Shown here: positions 9,771 through 19,242 of the stretch, one piece after another | Layout: the number at the start of each line of letters is the position of its first letter | Numbering within the stretch: position 1 is the stretch's first letter | Assembly (NCBI RefSeq): GCF_024623455.1 | Contig: NZ_JANIPJ010000002.1 | Location: 456,823-520,822, forward strand | Reading direction: 5' to 3' | Length of the DNA stretch: 64,000 nt | Source of the DNA: Paenibacillus soyae | GTDB taxonomy: Bacteria; Bacillota; Bacilli; Paenibacillales; Paenibacillaceae | The notes under the pieces: generated by a model | Database searches by the model: none | Seen by the model: the letters and a program-made list of their open reading frames with translations, nothing else | Told to the model about the DNA's origin: nothing | Program-made: the position numbers and the translations under genes

Positions 9771-10943
9771 TTATGCGCCAGTGCCCAAAAACGCTCCGAA
9801 AACTTCGTTTCCGAGCAGCACACCCCGGTCGGTCAGCCGATAAATGATGTCGCCGTTTTGTTCGATTCTTTCTAGGAGTCCGTCCCGGATTTGCTTGTCG
9901 ATAACGGCTCCGTAACGCTCCTCCAAGCGATGGCCCGGGAATTGCGCAGCGAATCTGGAAGACTGTACGCCCTCCAGAAGTCTGAGTCCCACCATCATAA
10001 AATCCTCCATCGCTTCGTCCGCCGGAATATCGTAGGATTCCAGCCGCGGCAGCCTTTCCTTGTTCGCGTCGATATACGGCTGCACGCCTTTGATGTTGAC
10101 ATGACGCACGCCCTTCGCATAGCCGTGAGCCCCCGCGCCAAGCCCGTAGTAAGGCTCGTTGCGCCAATAGGTGGAATTGTGGCGGCTCTCGAAGCCGGGC
10201 TTCGCGAAATTGCTGATTTCGTAATGGCGGTAACCGCCGGCCTTCAGCTTCTCCATGAGGAGCAGGAACATTCTCAGCTCCTCCTCTTCCGCAGGCAGCG
10301 GAAGCTCGTTCCGTTCATACAGCTTGTGGAACAGCGTGTTCTCCTCTACCTTCAAGCTATACAGTGAATAATGAGGCAGTCCGAGCGCCATGGCGCGCTC
10401 GACGCTGTCGGATAGCAGCTCGAGCGTCTGGCCAGGCAGCCCGAACATCAGATCGATGGACAAATTGTCGAAGCCCGCTTTACGCGCGTTCTCCAAGCTG
10501 CGATAGACGTCGTCGACATTGTGAATGCGGCCGATCCGCTCCAGCAGGCCGTTATCGAACGACTGCACGCCGAAGCTGATGCGGTTCACGCCGCCTTCCT
10601 TCATCGCCGCCAGCTTCTCGGGATCGGTCGTTCCCGGATTCGCTTCCATCGTAAATTCCGCGCCTTCCGCGATCGGGAAATGCTCGAACACCGATTTCAA
10701 GAACCGTTCCATCTGCGGAGGCGTCAGCACGGTCGGCGTGCCTCCCCCGACGAATACCGTCTCGATCCTCTCGGGCGCCAGCGCGGAAACCGTCCTTCTC
10801 ATCTCCTCCTCCAACGCGTCCAAGTATTGATCGACCGGCTGCCCTTTCAACACGTACGAAGTAAAGTCGCAATAATGGCATTTGTTCGTGCAGAACGGGA
10901 TGTGTATATAAAGCGCCTTAGGAGACGCTGTTAATGGATTCAT
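9771..10943 (-). CDS. hemW: HemW, heme chaperone / radical-SAM HemN-like protein
   Basis: Radical-SAM family protein formerly called oxygen-independent coproporphyrinogen oxidase-like, now regarded as a heme chaperone. The protein has 390 residues from the ATG at 10943, which has GGAG 10 bases upstream; a longer in-frame opening lies over the lepA terminator. The [4Fe-4S] motif CTNKCHYCDF comes right after YIHIPF, and the absence of the extra cysteine found in true HemN points to HemW. GGGTPTVL, EANPGT and NRISFGVQSF follow, then the C-terminal HemN domain. It corresponds to hemN/yqeR after lepA in the conserved order. Confidence 0.92.
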   Translation of the reverse strand: MNPLTASPKALYIHIPFCTNKCHYCDFTSYVLKGQPVDQYLDALEEEMRRTVSALAPERIETVFVGGGTPTVLTPPQMERFLKSVFEHFPIAEGAEFTMEANPGTTDPEKLAAMKEGGVNRISFGVQSFDNGLLERIGRIHNVDDVYRSLENARKAGFDNLSIDLMFGLPGQTLELLSDSVERAMALGLPHYSLYSLKVEENTLFHKLYERNELPLPAEEEELRMFLLLMEKLKAGGYRHYEISNFAKPGFESRHNSTYWRNEPYYGLGAGAHGYAKGVRHVNIKGVQPYIDANKERLPRLESYDIPADEAMEDFMMVGLRLLEGVQSSRFAAQFPGHRLEERYGAVIDKQIRDGLLERIEQNGDIIYRLTDRGVLLGNEVFGAFLGTGA

Positions 10944-10964
10944 CTTCGTTGCTCCTTCCCTATA

Positions 10965-10996
10965 CAAAAAACGAAGGAGAGCGTCGCTCTCCTCCA
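10965..10996 (-). terminator. Terminator after lepA
   Basis: Minus-strand stem GGAGAGC-GAC-GCTCTCC, then TTCGTTTTTTG. It begins 10 bases after the lepA stop and ends in front of hemW, so hemW is reached by read-through or an unseen promoter. Confidence 0.75.
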
Positions 10997-11006
10997 TGTC
11001 AAATGG

Positions 11007-12824
11007 TTAATCTTCGTCGATTTTCAGCACGGCCATGAACGCTTCCTGCGGCACCTCGACGCTGCCGACCTGCTTCATCCGCTTCTTGCCTTCCTTCTGC
11101 TTCTCGAGAAGCTTCCGCTTCCGGCTGATGTCGCCGCCGTAGCACTTGGCGAGAACGTTCTTCCGCATCGCCTTGACCGTCTCGCGCGCGATAACCTTCG
11201 TGCCGATGGAAGCCTGAACCGGCACCTCGAACATCTGGCGCGGAATCAGCTCTTTCATCTTCTCGCAGATGAGGCGGCCGCGGTTGTACGCTCTGTCGCG
11301 GTGGACGATGACGGACAACGCGTCGACCTGCTCGCCGTTCAGCATGATGTCCATCTTCACGAGATTGGATTTGCGATACCCCGATAACTCGTAATCGAAG
11401 GAAGCGTAACCTTTGGTCCGCGATTTCAATTGATCGAAGAAATCGTAGACGATCTCGGACAGAGGCATGTCGTACGATAACGTAACGCGGTTCGTATCCA
11501 AATACTCCATGTTGATGAATTCGCCGCGTTTGCCTTGGCACAGCTCCATGATCGTGCCGACAAAATCGTTAGGCACGATAATGCCCGCTTTCACGTAAGG
11601 CTCCTCGACATAATCCAGACGTCCCGACTCCGGGTAATTGGACGGATTGTCGATATCCATCTGCTCGCCGTTCGTGAGGGTTACCTTGTAGATAACGCTC
11701 GGCGCGGTCGTGATGAGCGGAATGTTGAATTCCCGCTCGATCCGCTCCTGAATGATCTCCATGTGGAGCAGTCCAAGGAAGCCGCAGCGGAAACCGAAGC
11801 CAAGCGCCGTGGACGACTCCGGCTCGTAACGCAGCGACGCGTCGTTCAGCTCCAGCTTCTCGAGCGCTTCGCGAAGATCGTTGTAATCCTGCGTCTCGAT
11901 CGGATACAGGCCGCAATAGACCATCGGATTAATCCGGCGGTAACCCGGCAGCGGCTCGGGCGCGGGCTTCTTGGCGTCGGTAACGGTATCGCCGACGCGC
12001 GTATCCTTCACGTTCTTGATGCCCGCAACGACAAAGCCTACGTCGCCCACGGACAACTCGTCCACGATCGACATGCGCGGTTTGAACGCTCCGACCTCGA
12101 TGACCTCGAACTCGGCTCCCGTCGCCATGAACCGGATTTTCTTGCCGGCGCGGATATTGCCGTCGATGACCCGGACGTACACGATAACGCCTTTGTAGGC
12201 GTCGTAATGCGAGTCGAAGATCAGCGCCTTCAAAGGCTGGTCAGGATCGCCGCTCGGAGCCGGCACCTTCGTGACGACCTGCTCCAAAATTTCCTTGATG
12301 CCGATGCCGGCTTTGGCGGAAGCATGGACCGCTTCGCTGGCGTCCAGCCCGATCACGTCCTCGATCTCCTGCTTCACCCGCTCCGGCTCCGCGCTCGGCA
12401 AATCGATTTTGTTAATGACCGGCAGCACCTCGAGGTTGTTGTCCAGCGCCAAGTACACGTTGGCCAGCGTCTGCGCCTCGATGCCCTGGGCGGCGTCCAC
12501 GACGAGGAGAGCGCCCTCGCAGGCGGCCATGCTTCGGGACACCTCGTACGTAAAGTCGACGTGCCCTGGCGTATCGATCAAGTTCAGCAAATACTCTTCG
12601 CCATCGTCCGCGCGGTAAGAAAGTCTCACCGCCTGCAGCTTGATCGTAATCCCCCGCTCGCGCTCCAGATCCATCTGGTCCAGCACTTGCGCCTGCATTT
12701 CCCTGGAGCTGAGCGCTCCCGTATATTCCAAGATACGGTCGGCAAGCGTCGACTTGCCATGGTCGATATGAGCGATAATGGAAAAATTTCTTATCTTCTT
12801 CTGTCGGTCGCGAACGTCAGTCAT
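11007..12824 (-). CDS. lepA: Translation elongation factor 4 (LepA, EF4)
   Basis: Ribosome-bound GTPase, 605 residues, the standard length. The G domain has [14 protein letters not shown] (G1), RERGITIK (G2), DTPGHVDF (G3) and NKIDLPSA (G4). EF-G-like domains II, III and V follow and the LepA-specific C-terminal domain ends with [26 protein letters not shown]. The ATG at 12824 follows a GGGGGC-rich leader. It is preceded by a near-consensus promoter that overlaps the end of yqxA. Confidence 0.98.
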   Translation of the reverse strand: MTDVRDRQKKIRNFSIIAHIDHGKSTLADRILEYTGALSSREMQAQVLDQMDLERERGITIKLQAVRLSYRADDGEEYLLNLIDTPGHVDFTYEVSRSMAACEGALLVVDAAQGIEAQTLANVYLALDNNLEVLPVINKIDLPSAEPERVKQEIEDVIGLDASEAVHASAKAGIGIKEILEQVVTKVPAPSGDPDQPLKALIFDSHYDAYKGVIVYVRVIDGNIRAGKKIRFMATGAEFEVIEVGAFKPRMSIVDELSVGDVGFVVAGIKNVKDTRVGDTVTDAKKPAPEPLPGYRRINPMVYCGLYPIETQDYNDLREALEKLELNDASLRYEPESSTALGFGFRCGFLGLLHMEIIQERIEREFNIPLITTAPSVIYKVTLTNGEQMDIDNPSNYPESGRLDYVEEPYVKAGIIVPNDFVGTIMELCQGKRGEFINMEYLDTNRVTLSYDMPLSEIVYDFFDQLKSRTKGYASFDYELSGYRKSNLVKMDIMLNGEQVDALSVIVHRDRAYNRGRLICEKMKELIPRQMFEVPVQASIGTKVIARETVKAMRKNVLAKCYGGDISRKRKLLEKQKEGKKRMKQVGSVEVPQEAFMAVLKIDED

Positions 12825-12868
12825 GCACTAAGCCCCCACACATTCCAATAATTCCAATCATTCCTCCT

Positions 12869-12897
12869 ATTATATCAGCTTGGAGGGATGACAGCAA
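12869..12897 (-). promoter_or_regulatory. Sigma-A promoter for lepA
   Basis: Minus strand: -35 TTGCTG (12892-12897), 17-base spacer, consensus -10 TATAAT (12869-12874). It starts directly after the yqxA stop codon, so lepA can be expressed in growing cells apart from the sporulation genes upstream. Confidence 0.8.
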
Positions 12898-13290
12898 TTA
12901 GTGTATCAGCCCGTCGAACAGGTCGACGACGAACCGGATGCCTTTGCTCGACGCGGATTGCAGCATGCCCGATGTGGAGTCCGCCAGCTTGTTGACGGCC
13001 GGCGCCTCGTCTTCGTTCGGCATGCCGGGGAGACGTTCCCCGTTGTAGCCGTAAGCCCGCCGGATTTCCTCGAGCTCCTTCTCGAGCTGCGCGATCCGCT
13101 TATCCGTCTCGGATTCGTAAGAGCCGCGCTCCTCTTGCGACGCAAGCCCTGTGCCTGTCCCGTAAGAAGCCTCGCCTTCGATAGGACCGTAAATGCGTTC
13201 GATGCCGGACGAGGTCATCTCGATCCCGAACAGGACGACTATCGCAAGCGCTCCGCCGATGGCGAGCCACTTCCATGCGTTTCCTTTCAT
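12898..13290 (-). CDS. YqxA-like membrane-anchored protein (DUF3679 position)
   Basis: A 130-residue protein with one N-terminal membrane segment (about residues 8-26) and an extracytoplasmic part containing a short charged helix (KRIAQLEKELEEIRRAYGYNGE) and a C-terminal amphipathic stretch (GIRFVVDLFDGLIH). It lies 3 bases after spoIIP and before lepA, exactly where B. subtilis has yqxA, and is named on that position and size. The function is unknown; co-transcription with spoIIP suggests a sporulation context. Confidence 0.8.
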   Translation of the reverse strand: MKGNAWKWLAIGGALAIVVLFGIEMTSSGIERIYGPIEGEASYGTGTGLASQEERGSYESETDKRIAQLEKELEEIRRAYGYNGERLPGMPNEDEAPAVNKLADSTSGMLQSASSKGIRFVVDLFDGLIH

Positions 13291-13293
13291 CGT

Positions 13294-14541
13294 TTACTGC
13301 TCCTCTCCTGATACCTTCTCCGCTTCCCAATAAATCTCCGCTATGATTTCGCCCAGCGCGTCGGCCGTGCGGTACGATTCTTCAAGCGTATTTTCGACCC
13401 CGCCGATTTCGAGCAGGACGCTTTCGGAAGCTAACGATTGATTATATTCGGCATTGCCCGTAGCAGCAGTTTTGCCCCATATTCCTCTAGAAATACCGGG
13501 GTACTTCTTCTCGAGCTCTTCGTGGATTTTGGTGGCGAATTCTTCGTTTTCTTTCCAGTTCGGATTTTTATGGCCGATGATGAAATAAACCTGGGCGTAG
13601 CTGACGCCGTTAATATCGACCGTCGTGTATTTTCTTTTTTGCGAATCGCGGTGAATATCGAAGAAGAACTTCAGGTCGTCGCTGCTCGCGAGCGCTTCCT
13701 GCACCGTTTTTTTCGAATATTTGTAGCTGAGCTCCCATCTGTAGCCTTTGATGGCGGTCGGATAGTCGGTGTCGGAATGCATGGCCCCCACGCCTTCCTC
13801 CTCGAGCTTCTCTGCCAGCCGCTTGCCCACCAGCGTAATGTTTTTGGTCGTCGAATTCGCGTCCTTGTTCTCCACCTCCGGATACCAGGACTCCCGGTTA
13901 TGCGAGTGGTAGATAAACGCGATTTTGGAATCCCCCGTAGACGGCTCTTCCGCGGGCGGGGAGATTGGCGTCGCCGGCTGTTCGCCGCCGCTTCCCGAAT
14001 CATCCGGGTCCGCGCCGGGCTGCTCGACGGCCCCTGTATCGCCCTCCGGTGCCTCCGTTCCTTGGCCGTTATCCTTTTCCTCCTGCGGACCTTCGATCGG
14101 CAGGTGATCCTTCGGCCCCACGTTCGCGTCCGTTCCGATCCCTTTGCGGATCAGGAAGGCGTCGCTCGCCATCCCCGGCAGCTCGGCCGCCAGCAGCCCG
14201 CCCGGCGTGCTCGGGTTGATGCTGGTCAGCGTACGCATCATGAAGGAGCTGATCTCCCGCGAGGTGAACGAGTCCGATTGCATGCCGCTCTGGAACGACG
14301 GCATCTCCATCTCAAGCATGTCCCCGAAGAAGCCGCCCGGAACGGCAGCCGCGAATCCTTTCATCGAATGAATCGGCGACTCCGACGACTGTTGGTGAAG
14401 CATCCCCGCTAAGCCGAGCATTATAAAAAACAGCATGGAGCTGAACGACAGAAGAGAAAAGGCTTTACCCGTCACCAGCAGCTGCCGAAGATGTTGTCCG
14501 TCTCTTGCTTCATTCCACCGCAAAGGCTTACGTTTCATCAT
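13294..14541 (-). CDS. spoIIP: Stage II sporulation protein P, peptidoglycan hydrolase
   Basis: Amidase and endopeptidase that works with SpoIID and SpoIIM to remove septal peptidoglycan during forespore engulfment. The protein has 415 residues from the ATG at 14541 (GGAGGG 9 bases upstream). There is an N-terminal membrane anchor (about residues 28-52), a Pro/Glu/Gly-rich linker (about 155-200) and the C-terminal SpoIIP domain opening with IAFIYHSHNRESWYPEV, whose His-containing motif binds zinc, and closing with SVLLEIGGVENT. It follows gpr, as in B. subtilis. Confidence 0.95.
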   Translation of the reverse strand: MMKRKPLRWNEARDGQHLRQLLVTGKAFSLLSFSSMLFFIMLGLAGMLHQQSSESPIHSMKGFAAAVPGGFFGDMLEMEMPSFQSGMQSDSFTSREISSFMMRTLTSINPSTPGGLLAAELPGMASDAFLIRKGIGTDANVGPKDHLPIEGPQEEKDNGQGTEAPEGDTGAVEQPGADPDDSGSGGEQPATPISPPAEEPSTGDSKIAFIYHSHNRESWYPEVENKDANSTTKNITLVGKRLAEKLEEEGVGAMHSDTDYPTAIKGYRWELSYKYSKKTVQEALASSDDLKFFFDIHRDSQKRKYTTVDINGVSYAQVYFIIGHKNPNWKENEEFATKIHEELEKKYPGISRGIWGKTAATGNAEYNQSLASESVLLEIGGVENTLEESYRTADALGEIIAEIYWEAEKVSGEEQ

Positions 14542-14698
14542 CGTTATGTACCCTCCCGTAATCCGCAAAGCGATAGTTAAGCTCATCCATCCTAAGCTAC
14601 TATCAAACTATGAGAGCAGAGAGGTTCATAGAACCGATTGAGAGAAAGAGATTTGAAGATTTGCGCCGGGAACAGCCGCGCTGTGGAATTTAGACCGC

Positions 14699-14740
14699 AA
14701 AAAAAGCGAAGACAGATGCCTTTAAGCATCATGACTTCGC
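14699..14740 (-). terminator. Terminator after gpr
   Basis: Minus-strand stem GCGAAG-T-CATGATGC / GCATCTG-T-CTTCGC with a 6-base loop, then seven T. It separates gpr from spoIIP. Confidence 0.88.
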
Positions 14741-14757
14741 CCCTTAGACTTTTTCTA

Positions 14758-15762
14758 TTAGTGTGTATAGGCCGCCACGTTGCTCGAGTCCACGGCCTCA
14801 TGCAAGGAAGCGTTCAGCCCGCTCGCGATAATGTTCGCGATATCCTCGATGAATTCGTCCACTTCCTTAGGAGTGACGAGAAGATCATGGCCGATCGGAC
14901 TGAGCACCTCTCGGACCAGCTGCAGCCGTTCGTTGTCCTCCATCTGATTCAGCAGACCGAAGATTTGGTTCGTATCGCCCTTCTGGGCCTCGAGATGATT
15001 GCGCATAAGCTCGAAGGTGTTGTTCACGATCGTTGACGCGTATACAACGGTCGGCACTCCGATCGCGATAACCGGCACGCCGAGTATTTCCTTCGTCAGT
15101 CCTTTGCGTTTGTTCCCGATACCCGAGCCTGGATGGATGCCGGTGTCCGCGATTTGAATCGTCGTGTTCACCCGCTCGAGCGCTTTGGACGCGAGGGCGT
15201 CGATCGCGATGATGAGATCCGGCTTGGAACGGTCGACGATGCCTTGCACGATCTCGCTCGATTCGATTCCCGTTATGCCGAGCACCCCCGGGGCGACCGC
15301 GCTGACCGGGCGATATCCAGGCGCAACCTGATCCGGCATCAGCTCGAAGAAATGACGGGTCACCATAATGTTTTCCACGACCAGCGGTCCAAGCGCGTCA
15401 GGCGTCACGTTCCAGTTGCCGAGACCCACGATGAGAACGCGCGCCGTCTTCGGAATTTGCAGCCTCTGCAGGAAAGCTTCGAAATGCTGGGCGAATTTCG
15501 TCGTCACGCGGTCCTGCAGCTTCGTATCCCCATCCCGCAAGCCCGGCACTTCGATCGTGACGTAATGGCCGACCATTCTACCAATCGCCTGCGAGCCTTG
15601 TTCATTCTGTACATGCAGCATCGTAACCGTAATGCCGTCCTCTTCTTCCGTATTCGACTGAATGCCCGGGATCGGGCCCGTACCCGGCTTCTCGGCCAGC
15701 TCCTTGGCTTCCAGCGCCAAATCTGTCCTCACGTCGAATTTCTTCAAATCCAGATCCTTCAT
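14758..15762 (-). CDS. gpr: GPR endopeptidase (germination protease)
   Basis: Aspartic-type protease that degrades small acid-soluble spore proteins in the first minutes of germination. The protein has 334 residues. It is made as a zymogen; the N-terminal segment FDVRTDLALEA resembles the SASP-like cleavage site removed on activation. The conserved core includes VGLGNWNVTPDALGP, the region SKPDLIIAIDALASK and IADTGIHPGSGIGNKRKG. The ATG has AGGGAG 8 bases upstream. GTATG (15824-15828 on the complement) about 19 bases before CAATAAC is a possible sigma-G/F type promoter, but the fit is only partial. Confidence 0.97.
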   Translation of the reverse strand: MKDLDLKKFDVRTDLALEAKELAEKPGTGPIPGIQSNTEEEDGITVTMLHVQNEQGSQAIGRMVGHYVTIEVPGLRDGDTKLQDRVTTKFAQHFEAFLQRLQIPKTARVLIVGLGNWNVTPDALGPLVVENIMVTRHFFELMPDQVAPGYRPVSAVAPGVLGITGIESSEIVQGIVDRSKPDLIIAIDALASKALERVNTTIQIADTGIHPGSGIGNKRKGLTKEILGVPVIAIGVPTVVYASTIVNNTFELMRNHLEAQKGDTNQIFGLLNQMEDNERLQLVREVLSPIGHDLLVTPKEVDEFIEDIANIIASGLNASLHEAVDSSNVAAYTH

Positions 15763-15859
15763 CGAACGTCCGAACTCCCTTCATCTGTTAATCTTCTGTT
15801 ATTGTTCGCAGCAATTTCGTTTTCATACCGCGGATAACCCGCTTGCCTTTTGGTTACTA

Positions 15860-15888
15860 TTGCTTTTTGGGCGGGCGCATGCTAATAT
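15860..15888 (+). promoter_or_regulatory. Sigma-A promoter of rpsT
   Basis: -35 TTGCTT (15860-15865), 17-base spacer, -10 TAATAT (15883-15888), about 45 bases before the rpsT start. Confidence 0.75.
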
Positions 15889-15934
15889 ATTTTAAGTTGT
15901 GTTGTCTGCTGATTATTTGTAGGAGGTGAATTCC

Positions 15935-16207
15935 ATGCCAAACATTAAATCCGCCATCAAACGCGTTAAAACTAGCGAGAAGCGCCGCGCTTTGAACGCT
16001 TCCCAAAAATCCGCTCTTCGTTCGGCCGTTAAAACTGCTGACCAAGCGATCGCCGGCACTGATGTAGCTGCTGCTAAAGCCGCTTTGATCACTGCAACGA
16101 AAAAATTGGACAAAGCAGTTACGAAAGGCCTGATTCATAAAAATGCGGCTGCCCGCAAAAAATCTCGTCTTGCAAAACGTCTGAATGCATTGTCTGCGCA
16201 AGCGTAA
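15935..16207 (+). CDS. rpsT: 30S ribosomal protein S20
   Basis: Helical, Lys/Ala-rich 90-residue protein that binds the 5' domain of 16S rRNA. It begins [18 protein letters not shown], the canonical S20 start; an ATG three codons upstream overlaps the AGGAGG ribosome binding site (15921-15926). It is the only plus-strand gene between base 1 and comER, as in B. subtilis where rpsT is divergent from gpr. Confidence 0.98.
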   Translation: MPNIKSAIKRVKTSEKRRALNASQKSALRSAVKTADQAIAGTDVAAAKAALITATKKLDKAVTKGLIHKNAAARKKSRLAKRLNALSAQA

Positions 16208-16228
16208 GATTCAGGATCAGGTAAACGC

Positions 16229-16270
16229 AAAAGGCTTCGTTCTCCACTTGGAGAACGAAGCCTTTTGTTT
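16229..16270. terminator. Bidirectional terminator between rpsT and holA
   Basis: A perfect 17-base stem, AAAAGGCTTCGTTCTCC / GGAGAACGAAGCCTTTT with loop ACTT, T-rich on both strands. It serves convergent rpsT and holA. Confidence 0.93.
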
Positions 16271-16273
16271 TGG

Positions 16274-17305
16274 TCAGGCGCCTTTATCTTGTGCAAGCGA
16301 CAGCAGATACATCTCAAGCCCAAACGTCTTGTCGATGATGCCCGTCTTCATGCCGTAGTCCAAATCCGCAAGGGAAGACAGAAGCCTGCCAAGACGCGCC
16401 GTCTTGAATTTCCTGCTTTTCTCGGCGGCCAGCTTGACCGCATAGGGATGCAGACCAAGCTGGCCGGCCATCTGCTGCGGCGAATATTGCTGTTCCAGCT
16501 CCTTGATCTGCAGCATAATACGCAGCTGCCTGGCGATCAGCGCCGCGATCTTAATCGGCTCTTCCTTGCGGACGAGCAGCTGGCGGTACAGCTCCAGCGC
16601 CTTGTCGACCCGGAGCTCCGCGATCGCGTCCACCAAAGCGAATACGTCCTCCTCCACGGTCGCGGCCGTCAGCATGGCCGCCTGCTCCGCATCGATGACG
16701 CCGCCCTCCCCGGCATGCAGACAAAGCTTGTCCACTTCCTGAGCCAGCTGCCCCATATTAACGCCGACGCGGGAGAAGAGCAGCTCAGCGGCCGCCTCCG
16801 TCATCGTTCGGTTCTGCGATTCCGCTCTCCGCAGCATCCATCGCTTCAGCTCCGGCGTATCGAGCTCCGGGAAAGCGATCAGCGAATTCCGGTCCTTGAG
16901 CGTCTTCACAAGCTTCCGTCGTTCGTCGAGCTTGTCGGCCTGAACCGCAAAGACGATAACGGATGTCTCGAGCGGGAGCTCCAGATAGTTCAGCATCGTC
17001 TCCGGACGATGCTCAAGCTTTGCGTTTTCTTTGCCGCCTGCGGCGAACACCGTCGCATCCCGCACAAGGACAAGCTTCCGTTCCAGGAAGAACGGCGGAG
17101 ATTCCGCCTCCATCACCGCCTCCTCGAGCGGCGTTTCGCCCGTATCGAATTTCATGACCCCCATCTCGCGCTCGTCCGGTCCGAACATCGCGCTCGCCAG
17201 CGTGTCGATGAATTGCTCCATGCGGTACCGGTCCTTGCCGAACAGCACATAAACCGGCCTGAATTTTCCCGCTTTTATTTCCTTCAACGCATCCTTGATC
17301 TCCAT
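16274..17305 (-). CDS. holA: DNA polymerase III delta subunit (clamp loader)
   Basis: Opens the beta clamp as part of the DnaX clamp-loader complex. The protein has 343 residues beginning MEIKDALKEIKAGKFRPVYVLFGKDRY, the usual HolA start with the vestigial AAA+ fold; GAGGG lies 7 bases upstream. Continuing landmarks are VVIFAVQADKLDERRKLVK and a helical C-terminal collar domain. An in-frame extension to 17410 runs through an intergenic inverted repeat and is rejected. It corresponds to B. subtilis yqeN, between comEC and rpsT. Confidence 0.95.
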   Translation of the reverse strand: MEIKDALKEIKAGKFRPVYVLFGKDRYRMEQFIDTLASAMFGPDEREMGVMKFDTGETPLEEAVMEAESPPFFLERKLVLVRDATVFAAGGKENAKLEHRPETMLNYLELPLETSVIVFAVQADKLDERRKLVKTLKDRNSLIAFPELDTPELKRWMLRRAESQNRTMTEAAAELLFSRVGVNMGQLAQEVDKLCLHAGEGGVIDAEQAAMLTAATVEEDVFALVDAIAELRVDKALELYRQLLVRKEEPIKIAALIARQLRIMLQIKELEQQYSPQQMAGQLGLHPYAVKLAAEKSRKFKTARLGRLLSSLADLDYGMKTGIIDKTFGLEMYLLSLAQDKGA

Positions 17306-17347
17306 CCGATTCCCTCTCCGATTCTGCATTTGCTTATGAATGTCAAC

Positions 17348-17378
17348 AAAGGGATGGCCGCTTACGGCACATCCCTTT
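17348..17378. terminator. Inverted repeat, possible weak terminator after the anti-sigma gene
   Basis: Arms AAAGGGATG (17348-17356) and CATCCCTTT (17370-17378) with an inner CCG/CGG. It lies in the 211-base gap between the anti-sigma gene and holA. T tracts are short (TTTGTT on the minus strand), so the terminator reading is tentative. Confidence 0.5.
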
Positions 17379-17516
17379 GCCTTTATATTAACACCCGCCG
17401 GCGGCTCCATGGCGCCGCCTTGGCGGATGGTCTTACGACGTCCCAGGCACGTCGCAGACTGTTCTCATGCTTTATCATACTCCGCTCGCGTTCAACTTGT
17501 GCGAATACCCGCCAAA

Positions 17517-18641
17517 TTAATGCGAAGCTTTTTTCTCGGTCCAATCGGACGTAGAGATCACGTATTTCTCGGCCGCTCCATGGTCGAGCTGAACCTCGTA
17601 GGTGAGCTGCGCCCCATCCTCGGACCAGACGAGCCCGGAATGATGGCCGTTCTTCCTGTCGGTCTGATGCACAACCTCGCCGCTTTCGGTTGAGGCGATA
17701 ATAACGCTGTACTCGTCGACTGCCGCGCTGTACAATCCGTCTGGCGATAGGAACACCGCCGCCGCGATGCCCATATCAGGACCGGCCTTGTTGTCTCCGG
17801 CCTGATCTTCGGATGGTTCGATCGGTTCGACCGGCTCTCCCGACGCTTCGCCCTCTCCGCCAGCGGGAGTGCCTTCGAAACCTTGCGTGCCGGCTCCATC
17901 CGTAATGGAAGGAGCTTCCGGCACATCTTCAATTGCAACATTAGGAGAGACGGGCTCATCGCCAAGGTCCTCATTCGTTGTCTCTGATGCGACGAACCGC
18001 GTATCCCTCTCCGCGGGTTCCGACGACCCGCCGCTGGAGGCTCCGCTAGCTTCTTCGCCTTGGGAATCGGGATTATCCGTTGCGAATTTTCTAAGTACGT
18101 CAGTCGAGATATCGCCGCCGGCTTGGTCTCCGTTAGCAGCCCCCTCAACATTATACATCTCCGCAGCTGACGAGTTGGCCGCGCCGCCGTGGTCCAAGTC
18201 CGCCGAAAAATCCGCTTTGTCATTCGCTCCGCCGCCAAACCCGGGGGCGTTCAGCAGGAATAATCCGGCTACGACGCCTGCCGCCACTACGCTGCCGACA
18301 GCGCTCCAAGACGGCCACTTTCGGCTGCGTTTCAGCCTGCGCGATTCGCCTAGCTTCTCCTCAGCAGGATCGGATGCCGGCGCCGTGGCGATGACGTGCT
18401 CCGCTTGCCGCGCCTCCAGGTCAATCCGCTCGAGCTCGGGCAGGATGGCATCCACCAAGCTGTACCGGGGCGTCACCTTAGGCAGGCTGGCGAGATCGGA
18501 CGACAGACGCTTTAGCCGTTCGAACGCCGCCGCGCAGTCCGGACATTGTCTGATATGATCGTTCAGGACGACGAATTCCTCGTCGCCGAGGTCGTCGTCC
18601 AGCTGTCTCTGCATCAGTTCCATCACCTCTTGACAATTCAT
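17517..18641 (-). CDS. Membrane anti-sigma factor with zinc-finger N-terminus and beta-propeller-like tail
   Basis: Probable regulator of the ECF sigma factor encoded just upstream, with which it overlaps by 4 bases (ATGA). The protein has 374 residues. The cytoplasmic N-terminus carries the anti-sigma zinc finger HIRQCPDC (H29, C33, C36). A Lys/Arg-rich stretch precedes a single membrane segment at about 112-131. The outside part begins with a long acidic, Ser/Gly/Pro-rich linker (about 135-290) and ends with a domain having LSPDGLYSAAVDEYSVIIAS and GLVWSEDGAQLTYEV, which looks like two blades of a WD40/TolB-type propeller. Such a sensor tail is longer than in typical RsiW-like proteins. Confidence 0.85.
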   Translation of the reverse strand: MNCQEVMELMQRQLDDDLGDEEFVVLNDHIRQCPDCAAAFERLKRLSSDLASLPKVTPRYSLVDAILPELERIDLEARQAEHVIATAPASDPAEEKLGESRRLKRSRKWPSWSAVGSVVAAGVVAGLFLLNAPGFGGGANDKADFSADLDHGGAANSSAAEMYNVEGAANGDQAGGDISTDVLRKFATDNPDSQGEEASGASSGGSSEPAERDTRFVASETTNEDLGDEPVSPNVAIEDVPEAPSITDGAGTQGFEGTPAGGEGEASGEPVEPIEPSEDQAGDNKAGPDMGIAAAVFLSPDGLYSAAVDEYSVIIASTESGEVVHQTDRKNGHHSGLVWSEDGAQLTYEVQLDHGAAEKYVISTSDWTEKKASH

Positions 18642-19186
18642 CCCCGGACACCACCTTTCTGATAATCTTGAAGTAAAGTTTGCAGCTGCTGCCTGGCCCT
18701 GAATAAATATGATTTGACCGTGTTAAGCGGCAAATCCAGCGAATCCGCGATCTCGTTATAGGAGAAATCCTGCAAGTAACGCAAAACGACGACCGTCCGG
18801 TGATGCTCCGGCAGCTTGTCGATCGCGCTCCGGATATCCTGGAGAGCGTACGCGGACAGCACTTCCTCCTCCACGTTCTGCTTCTCCCGGAATACGAGCT
18901 CGTGCTCGTCTATCGAAACCGTCGGTTTATTCCTTCTGAATTTGTCTATGCAAATATTCGTAACGATGCGTTGAATCCATGTCTTGAATTGAGCTTTCTC
19001 CTCGTACGAGCCTATCTTTGTATAAATCCGAATGAGCGCTTCCTGTGCCGCGTCCATCGCGTCCTGCTCATTATTCAATATATAATAGGCTGTCCGATAT
19101 ACATGGGTTTCAATCTCACGCAACAGAGTGATTAAAGCATCGCGATCTCCCGCTTGGGCCGCTTTGATCAGACCGGGCTCCACCAC
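18638..19186 (-). CDS. ECF-type RNA polymerase sigma factor (SigW/SigX-like)
   Basis: A 182-residue extracytoplasmic-function sigma factor. Region 2 spans about residues 10-90 (NNEQDAMDAAQEALIRIYTKIGSY and FKTWIQRIVTNICIDKFRR). Region 4 spans about 120-175 (LPEHHRTVVVLRYLQDFSYNEIADSLDLPLNTVKSYLFRARQ split over two helices). The start is GTG with GAGGAGG upstream. It is followed by its membrane anti-sigma factor with a 4-base overlap, the usual pairing. Which B. subtilis sigma factor it matches best is not decided here. Confidence 0.92.
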   Translation of the reverse strand: MVEPGLIKAAQAGDRDALITLLREIETHVYRTAYYILNNEQDAMDAAQEALIRIYTKIGSYEEKAQFKTWIQRIVTNICIDKFRRNKPTVSIDEHELVFREKQNVEEEVLSAYALQDIRSAIDKLPEHHRTVVVLRYLQDFSYNEIADSLDLPLNTVKSYLFRARQQLQTLLQDYQKGGVRG

Positions 19187-19213
19187 GAAGGATCCTCCTC
19201 TCTTGCAACCTTA

Positions 19214-19242
19214 CTGACGGACCGGTTGCTCTGAATGTTGCA
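19214..19242 (-). promoter_or_regulatory. Candidate ECF-type autoregulatory promoter
   Basis: Minus strand: TGCAAC (19237-19242), 17 bases, CGTCAG (19214-19219). This resembles the AAC...CGTC pattern of Bacillales ECF promoters and lies about 28 bases before the sigma gene start. The remaining intergenic stretch to comEC holds a 12-base T run and nothing else recognisable. Confidence 0.45.
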
